A stretch of DNA of 23,207 nucleotides, from contig MU069567.1 in assembly GCA_002284615.2 (NCBI GenBank), positions 433,806 to 457,012 of the forward strand, given 5' to 3'. The notes beneath the pieces were generated by a model, which did not search any database, was not told where the DNA came from, and was given only the letters and a program-made list of their open reading frames with translations. This document shows positions 18,331 to 23,207 of this stretch, one piece after another. Every line of letters starts with the position of its first letter. Within the stretch, counting starts at the first letter, position 1. A program made the position numbers and the translations under genes. Source of the DNA: Dunaliella salina. Lineage: Eukaryota > Chlorophyta > Chlorophyceae > Chlamydomonadales > Dunaliellaceae.

Positions 18331-18699
18331 AAAAAAAATGAAGTCCTGCTCTTGAATGATCGTCTGGTCTTATTTCAGTGATGTTGCATCTGATATCCTG
18401 TCTGGGCGCGACACCATCAAAAAAAGCTACCTAACTAACAAGCAAGCAAACATGCGCACTAGCAACCAAGAAAACAACGTCCTGCTTGAGTATGATATCT
18501 ATCAAAACATGAGGCTGTTTGTGTTGCTTGCTGTGTTAGAGAGCGCGCCAGATCAAATTTGGAAAACCTCTCCCCATCCATGGGCCGCTGCCAGGGTTGA
18601 TCAGTTGGAGGGTTTGACAAATTAAGTTTGCCAACAGCTCGATAGAGTTAGTGTTGTAGAACAGTTCTAAGTTCTGGTACTGATCCCCGGTTGCTTCAG

Positions 18700-18910
18700 G
18701 TCCACGACAGTGAATTTCCCAGTGCGCCTCCGGGGCGAAGAGGCTCGCAACGTGCCAGCTTTCACCTCGGGACGCTAACTCATGCTGCACGGCAGCTGCC
18801 ATCGTGCAGCACGCTGTCCAGCATTCCACCTGCTCGGGAGCAAAGAGGAGGGGGAGACCAAGGCCTGGGTGCTTCATCAAAGGAGCAAGCTGACATGCCA
18901 TCTCCGTTGG
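18700..18910 (+). CDS. Receptor-kinase gene, cytosolic juxtamembrane exon
   Basis: Acceptor GGTTGCTTCAG and donor CCGTTGG|GTGAGC bound 211 bases, phase 0 in and 1 out, matching both 16326 and 22600. The 70 codons read VHDSEFPSAPPGRRGSQRAS, FHLGTLTHAARQLPSCSTLS, then SIPPAREQRGGGDQGLGASS and KEQADMPSPL. Low complexity rich in Ser, Pro, Arg and Gly is typical of the linker between the membrane helix and the kinase domain in algal receptor kinases, and it offers many possible phosphorylation sites. A minus-strand frame (18536-18949) is also open and looks protein-like. I favour the plus strand because both splice sites and both phases fit. Confidence 0.6.
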
Positions 18911-19059
18911 GTGAGCAATCTTTTTGGCACTGGCAGCTGCAATTTCCAATTACGTAGCCGTCACCAGAGAAGATTTTGCATTCAAACAACACCGAAAGCA
19001 AAAGTCACGTTTGCTGACAACTGCCGCACCCACAGGACTTAACCAACCAGAATAAGTTG

Positions 19060-19257
19060 TGTTGGTATTGTTATTGGATTTCTTTGCAATGTCCCGGAAG
19101 CTGCTCGCCCCTTGGAATCACCATCAAGGCACCAGAGCAAAGCCGCCCTCTTGGTGCTGCGCCTGCAGCACAATGCTTCTATTACAAGTGTGCAGCCCTT
19201 TACCGTGCCATGTGTGAACATCCCTCCTCTCTGCATGCGCAGGAAGCAATTATGAAG
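19060..19257 (+). other. Open plus frame with cysteines in the intron (unassigned)
   Basis: The frame reads CWYCYWISLQCPGSCSPLG and ends CAALYRAMCEHPSSLHAQEA followed by a stop. It has no phase-compatible acceptor-donor pair with the kinase gene. It may be chance in a GC-richer stretch; a minus frame is open too. Confidence 0.15.
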
Positions 19258-19774
19258 TGACTGAACTGAAGGCAGTTTCAGGATAAAGTTTAATGAACTT
19301 GGCTCACCATCTGCTTCAAAATCAGGCGTATCTAGCTATGTCAGGATGTATGAAGGCCATAACAGGGTGTATCAAAAGCATGTTAGGATAATTCAAGGCT
19401 GCATTTGTATGTATCAGGGTTAATCGGAATTGGGTCCTGTCCACCCAGGGTATACCGGCAAAAAATTACATGCAGTACAGAGATAATGTCACTTTGGTGT
19501 GAGGTGCCATTTTTGTCGAAACCAGTCAGGGAATGAAAGCTGCCATCCAACACTCACATCTTTCTGTATTCTTGAAATCTCCGTTGATTCCTATTTCCTG
19601 CATGTTGCCTCAAGTCTCAGGGTATATTAGCAGAGGGGGCTATCTGAGGCCTAAAATTGCCTGCTTCTTGCATGCTCCCTGCATAGGCTTCCCACAACTG
19701 GTTCTTTTTAAACTTTAATACTTTCGTTCATTTCTCAAGCACTGAAGGTTGTGAATAACAAGTTGCGGGAAGTG

Positions 19775-20210
19775 TGTGCCTAACTTGCCGCGGCATGAAC
19801 CCAAGTTTTCACCAGGGAAGTTCAGGGGCCCCTCGTGCTTGTCCAGTTTGTTCGGAACCGCGTCAGCAAAAAGTCCGGAGAGAGTGGGAATCAAATCCCG
19901 GGCCTCCGGGTCTGAGCCGACAAAAAATTCATTATTCCCACCAAAGATTCATTATTTTTCCAAATAGCCCGGATCCCCCTTCAAAATGTTCCAGCTTTTC
20001 CGTCAAACAATATAATATCTCCGGTTGCCGGACGGCGTGAACATCCCTGGTTTTCACCACACCATTTTTTCCGCCAAATTGGGTGGTTTTAAGTGACTTG
20101 CGGTCCTTAAGTGACTTGCGGTCCTTAAGTGACTTGCGGTCCTTAAGTGACTTGCGGTCCTTAAGTGCGGTCCTTAAGTGTTGCGGTCCTTAAGTGACTT
20201 GCGGTCCTTG
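19775..20210. repeat. Unclassified composite region ending in an 18 bp tandem repeat
   Basis: GGCATGAACCCAAGTTTTCACCAGG near 19791 and GGCGTGAACATCCCTGGTTTTCACCA near 20033 form an imperfect direct-repeat pair around about 240 bp of GC-mixed DNA. Inside this are two ATTCATTATT motifs and a CCCGGGCCTCCGGGT palindrome-like stretch. From 20089, units of TTAAGTGACTTGCGGTCC repeat about seven times, two of them shortened. The direct repeats may mark an inserted element, but no family is recognised. Confidence 0.6.
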
Positions 20211-20402
20211 TACAAAAAGAACTTCACTGCAAAAGAAATGGAGTGAAAAGTCCCAGTGATTGGCGATAAACACAAAATGTCAGCTATTTCCCTTCTAAGA
20301 TTGCAGCACAGGGGGGCCAAAAACGCCAAAACTTGACCTCCTTCTTTCCTCTTTTTGAATAAGCAGGATGTTAGCACATTTAATAACAGTTATGGACAGG
20401 AG

Positions 20403-21104
20403 CAGGAGCATACAGGAAGCATAACTTTTGGACGTCATGTACAAATCCAATTAAAAACTATATATTCGGAATCCTGAGCTCAAGGGCTATTGATTGATGT
20501 ATAAATGGGTTTAATCGGAGAAGGTCGGTGGGGGTGGGTGGTTGAGGGGGGTCCGGACTTTTTGGGACCTCCCCTCCAGAATTTTTCTGAGACACTTTCA
20601 CAACATTTCAAGTATACCATCGGAATCCTGAGCTCAAGAATTGTCGATTGGCACTGTTTTCTAGCAAATTCGGTGAAAAGGGGGGTCTCTGTGCATGAAT
20701 CAGAGTCAGTGCGAGATGCGCATGGGTGTGGGCAACAGGAGGTGTGGAGGCAAACATGCAGCAACCCAGTTCAAACTTCCAGGAAAGTGATAAAGTTTAA
20801 TGCACTCCTGTACCGTGAAGTCAGAAAGGAACTTCGTGGACGTGCAGGCCAGTTATGGGTGCATGAAAGGGCAGATTTGCATGGGCATCCGCTCCTCAGT
20901 TTCTGCCCCATAACTCTGGTCCAACTCAATTATTCATTGCAATTGGTATGCAGATGGATGGGGAATTGAAAGAGGAACAGATTGGTATCCTTTCTGNCTG
21001 GATTGGGGCACTGGAAGGGGGGTTTTGGGGGTGGTGGGTCCCTCAGGGGGTCTCACCCAAAATTTTGACATGACGTCCAGGAGAATTTTTTTTTTACCCT
21101 CCTG
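20403..21104 (-). mobile_element. Family-1 inverted-repeat element, copy D
   Basis: Inner inverted repeats are GGACGTCATGT at 20430-20440 and TTGACATGACGTCC at 21065-21078. The right outer end CCCTCCTG finishes at 21104. Interior blocks match copies B and C in reverse orientation, for example CTATATATTCGGAATCCTGA, GTGAAGTCAGAAAGGAAC and CCCCATAACTCTGGTCCAAC. One N lies at 20997. The open frame over 20505-20969 is inside the repeat and is not called as a gene. Confidence 0.75.
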
Positions 21105-21105
21105 A

Positions 21106-21816
21106 CAGGAGGCTTAAAAAAGTAGTGGAAGCCATGCCCAAAAACTGGGTGGGACCTTCCTGACCCACCCACCCACCCTAAAACCCCCCCTCGCAGTAAC
21201 CCTACCCGGACAAAGAGGGTATCAATCTGCTCCTTTTTGGAATAGCTATTAATTTGCATAATCGCCATACTGGAAAAGTAAGTTGCAGCAGAGTTATGGG
21301 ACAAAAACTGAGCAGCAGACACCCGTGCATACCTCCCCTTCCAGGCACCCACAACTGGCTTGCAAGTCCACAAACTGCCCTCCTGACTTCACCATGCATA
21401 ATCACATCATACATTGTCACTACCCTGGAAGTTTGAACTGGTTTGCCGCATGTTCGCCTCTACACCCCCTGCCGCCCACACCCTTGCGCGTACGGCACTG
21501 ACTCCCAGCCATGCACATAGACCCCCCCCTTTTACTCAATTTACCCAAAGGGAGGGTGCCAATGGACAGTTGTTGAGCTCAGGAATCCGATGGTGTCTTT
21601 AGAATTCTGTAGAAGTGACCCAGAAAAATTCTGGAGGGGATGTCCCAAAAAGTCAAAAAGCCCATTTTCGCCGCCAAACACCCCACCACCCCCCCCTCCT
21701 CGGATCGGACCCATGCATACACCAATTGATAGCTCTTGATTTCAGGATTCCGAATATATAGTTCTTAATAGGATTGACCCTTGGCTTCCAAAAGTTATGC
21801 TTCTTGAAGGCTCCTG
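21106..21816 (+). mobile_element. Family-1 inverted-repeat element, copy E
   Basis: Starts CAGGAGGCTTAAAAAA one base after copy D ends, and finishes near GGCTCCTG at 21816. The interior follows copies A and B: CTGACCCACCCACCCACCC, CAGCAGAGTTATGGGACAAA, CTTGCAAGTCCACAAACTGC, CTCCTGACTTCACCATG and TGACCCAGAAAAATTCTGGA. It is oriented opposite to D, so the two sit back to back. Confidence 0.7.
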
Positions 21817-22490
21817 TTATGGAATAGATTTTTTGGGGAGTGAAATTTGGTCCCAGGGTGGAGCTGCGGGCCGCTCTGGGGTAACCTGAGGCCTGGGGAG
21901 TGCTCTGGGGTTCTCTGATTTTTATCTTTTTTTGGTGAACGTATTAGTTTTTAAATGAAGATGGTTGGCATGGTTAGGTTTAGAATTGGTGAAAGAGCAT
22001 GTCTGGCTATATAGGCCAGATAGCCCCCTCTGACACATTAGATTAAATTATGGAACATGGCCTTTAGCCAGATAGTTTGGCTGCTTGGTGTTTTGAAATA
22101 AATCCAAATATCAGGCTGACGAGGAGCACCCCTGTCCTGGCTTGTAACCTAACAAAAGTGTTCCATTTTTTGTGTGTGTGCACTGGCAAGCACCCTTGAC
22201 CTGTATGCAAGCCAAATGTCCCTGCTATTGATTACTTGGCTTTAACGATGTTTGGCGCCTGAGGAAAGTTTGTGTCCGCTGCTCCCTCAGGACCCCACAA
22301 TAGAACACATTAGTCAGCACGTCCAGCAAAGCCACGTACTGCACATTGCCATGCTTTCTATGCGCCCTTTTGAGAATCCTTTTTAAAGATCCAACAAGGC
22401 AGCAGGAAGCAGCACAGTGAAGAGGTCCATGCATGATGGCCATTTTGCAAAAAGTCTGAGTGTGTGCAATAGAAATCAGTGAGAAAGAGA

Positions 22491-22495
<5 letters not shown>

Positions 22496-22529
<34 letters not shown>
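22496..22529. repeat. (GA)n microsatellite before the kinase exon acceptor
   Basis: A pure AG run sits 70 bases upstream of the acceptor at 22599. It yields spurious Glu-Arg and Leu-Ser frames. Confidence 0.95.
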
Positions 22530-22530
<1 letters not shown>

Positions 22531-22599
22531 AGTGCAGATTGCCTTTTTTTTTGCATGCTATCCTCAAAATCCACACTCTGCTGCTGATTATCCTTGCAG

Positions 22600-22692
22600 T
22601 GTACATACAGCAGCTTGTCCACAAGTTGAAGACTGAGCATTTGGTGATTGAAAGGCAGCTGGGCCAGGGGGGTTTCGGGACTGTGTATCAAG
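22600..22692 (+). CDS. Receptor-kinase gene, first protein-kinase exon (glycine loop)
   Basis: Acceptor CTGATTATCCTTGCAG and donor TATCAAG|GTGGGT bound 93 bases. Entering in phase 1 and joined to 18910, the exon reads VYIQQLVHKLKTEHLVIERQ then LGQGGFGTVYQ, leaving one base that starts a Gly codon. GQGGFGTV is subdomain I of a protein kinase (GxGxxGxV), the loop that holds ATP phosphates. The preceding helix-like QQLVHKLKTEHLVIER lead-in is typical of green-algal TKL receptor kinases. The VAIK lysine, the HRD and DFG motifs and the rest of the domain must lie in exons beyond the window. This is the most certain functional call here. Confidence 0.85.
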
Positions 22693-23153
22693 GTGGGTGT
22701 CCAATTTGGAAAACGCAATTTTAGGCCAGCTCTAGAGTGGGCCAAAAGATTGCAAACACAGTGAGGTTACGCAGTGTAGTACAAAAATGTGTTCGTGCAA
22801 CATTGTTCACTCAGGGTGGCCTTAAAGTGAGTTTGTTTTTCAGCAACGCAGAAGTTTGTGCTTGACTTATGTGGTTTGGGGAGATGAGGTGCAATGCAGT
22901 AAGAAATAAAATTTGTGTTTACAAGTCCGGCTTAGTTGCTGCAGTTACTGCATGGGTTTTTGCTTGATGAAAGTGGTTTGGGGAAATGAGGTGCAATGCA
23001 ATAAGAAATACAACCTGGGTATACAGGTCCGGCTTGGTTGGAATGAATGGGGACCAAAGGCCGTATGATAAATTGCTGCAAGCTAGGCTTGGCCTGCATG
23101 CAAAAGTGGGGCTGGAAACGTAGGTGCGTGCTTTTTTGGGCTGGGTGTTGTTC

Positions 23154-23155
<2 letters not shown>
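22693..23155 (+). other. Start of the next intron
   Basis: Begins GTGGGT. It contains a 102 bp offset duplication and no sign of the kinase beta-3 (VAIK) exon, which must lie beyond the window. Confidence 0.6.
22859..23041. repeat. Tandem duplication, 2 units, offset 102 bp
   Basis: GTGGTTTGGGGA.ATGAGGTG, CAATGCA.TAAGAAATA and ACA.GTCCGGCTT.GTTG are shared between 22871-22937 and 22973-23039. Confidence 0.9.

Positions 23156-23207
<52 letters not shown>
23156..23207. repeat. (TG)n microsatellite at right edge
   Basis: An uninterrupted TG tract runs to the last base. Confidence 0.95.

Larger units (their letters stand above)
16327..18699 (+). other. Intron, 2.4 kb
   Basis: The phase-0 donor at 16327 joins the phase-0 acceptor at 18699. 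It contains a 90 bp array, a CTG tract, a short TGTGTG tract near 17200, a pyrimidine run at 17928-17943 and a 38 bp minisatellite. Open frames at 17276-17494, 17348-17737 and 17508-17909 are on both strands and have no motif or splice pair I trust. A plus stretch from 18375 (acceptor CTTATTTCAG) reads DVASDILSGRDTIKKSYLTN and looks protein-like, but its phase fits neither neighbour. Confidence 0.5.
18911..22599 (+). other. Intron, 3.7 kb
   Basis: Donor GTGAGC, acceptor TTATCCTTGCAG. It contains an unassigned GC-rich piece at 19060-19260, a composite repeat region at 19775-20210, the tail-to-tail family-1 pair D and E (20403-21816) and a (GA)n tract just before the acceptor. 19260-19770 and 21817-22490 hold nothing I recognise. 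Confidence 0.6.
3123..22692 (+). other. Gene span: partial receptor-like protein kinase gene with long introns
   Basis: The span joins ten plus-strand exon candidates. What is seen: each has an AG acceptor and a GT (once GC) donor, and at most joins the phase at the end of one exon matches the start of the next (1/1 at 3186/3317, 0/0 at 3405/4105, 2/2 at 4289/7961, 0/0 at 8102/9877, 0/0 at 16326/18700, 1/1 at 18910/22600). The parts follow receptor-kinase order: ectodomain, membrane helix with RRRR, juxtamembrane linker, glycine loop. Known: green algae encode many TKL-type kinases with a pectin-lyase-like ectodomain and one membrane helix. Inferred: this is one such gene, localised to the plasma membrane. 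Missing here are the signal peptide, possibly an exon between 14879 and 15998 (the phases do not match there), and the kinase domain after the glycine loop. About 1.1 kb of coding sequence is spread over 19.6 kb. Confidence 0.65.

Noticed and set aside
18375..18540. Plus-strand protein-like stretch after CTTATTTCAG
   Set aside because: Its entry phase (2) does not match the phase-0 exits of the membrane exon, and the only reasonable donor (GTATGA at 18489) does not match the kinase exon. Kept only as a possible cassette.
18536..18949. Minus-strand frame of 137 codons with good-looking composition
   Set aside because: The plus-strand exon at 18700-18910 has both splice sites and both phases matching its neighbours; the minus frame has no such support. 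Not fully excluded.
19880..19915. GGGAATCAAATCCCGGGCC as a possible tRNA B-box or tRNA-derived SINE
   Set aside because: No matching A-box at the right spacing and no cloverleaf could be drawn.
20505..20969. 154-codon plus frame
   Set aside because: It lies within family-1 copy D, and the corresponding positions in copies A, B, C and E are broken.

Overview
The window reads as nuclear DNA of a eukaryote, most likely a green alga of the Chlorophyceae with mid-range GC and very long, repeat-filled introns (a Dunaliella-like genome would fit; this is inference, not identification). There is no operon structure and no long ORF that is not itself a repeat. Short open stretches flanked by good splice sites are separated by kilobases of minisatellites, microsatellites and short transposon-like repeats. 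The window starts in (AC)n and ends in (TG)n, and contains N at 7330, 7351 and 20997, as expected of a contig broken at simple repeats.

One plus-strand gene appears to run through almost the whole window. I assembled it from exons whose reading phases agree: 3123-3186 (weak), 3317-3405, 4105-4289, 7961-8102, 9877-9945, 13481-13603, 14802-14879 (weak), 15998-16326, 18700-18910 and 22600-22692. The order of parts is an extracellular region that resembles the beta-helix (pectin-lyase-like) ectodomains of green-algal receptor kinases, one transmembrane helix followed by RRRR, a Ser/Pro/Arg-rich juxtamembrane region, and the glycine-rich ATP loop of a protein kinase (LGQGGFGTVYQG). The signal peptide and N-terminal exons lie before the window or in parts I could not read; the rest of the kinase lies beyond the right end. 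The product is best described as a receptor-like Ser/Thr (TKL-type) kinase, 5'- and 3'-partial.

Region by region: 1-3122 is microsatellite plus three copies or fragments of a 650-710 bp inverted-repeat element (family 1). 3123-4289 holds three closely spaced exons. 4290-7960 is an intron with a fourth family-1 copy and two large minisatellites. 7961-9945 holds two ectodomain exons around a GC-AG intron that contains a second, unrelated 449 bp TIR element. 9946-15997 is intron with two ectodomain exons and a possible minus-strand coding relic. 15998-18910 carries the membrane and juxtamembrane exons. 18911-22599 is an intron with a back-to-back pair of family-1 elements. 22600-22692 is the first kinase exon.

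The most unusual observation is that several intronic tandem arrays look like amplified copies of this gene's own exon-intron boundaries. The acceptor and start of the transmembrane exon are repeated about ten times upstream of it, the donor end of exon 4105-4289 is repeated three times downstream of it, and a 50 bp array beside exon 9877-9945 resembles that exon's donor end. Separately, the 500 bp TATG microsatellite at the left edge sits at the point of a family-1 copy where the other copies carry a short TATATATGTATG-like motif.
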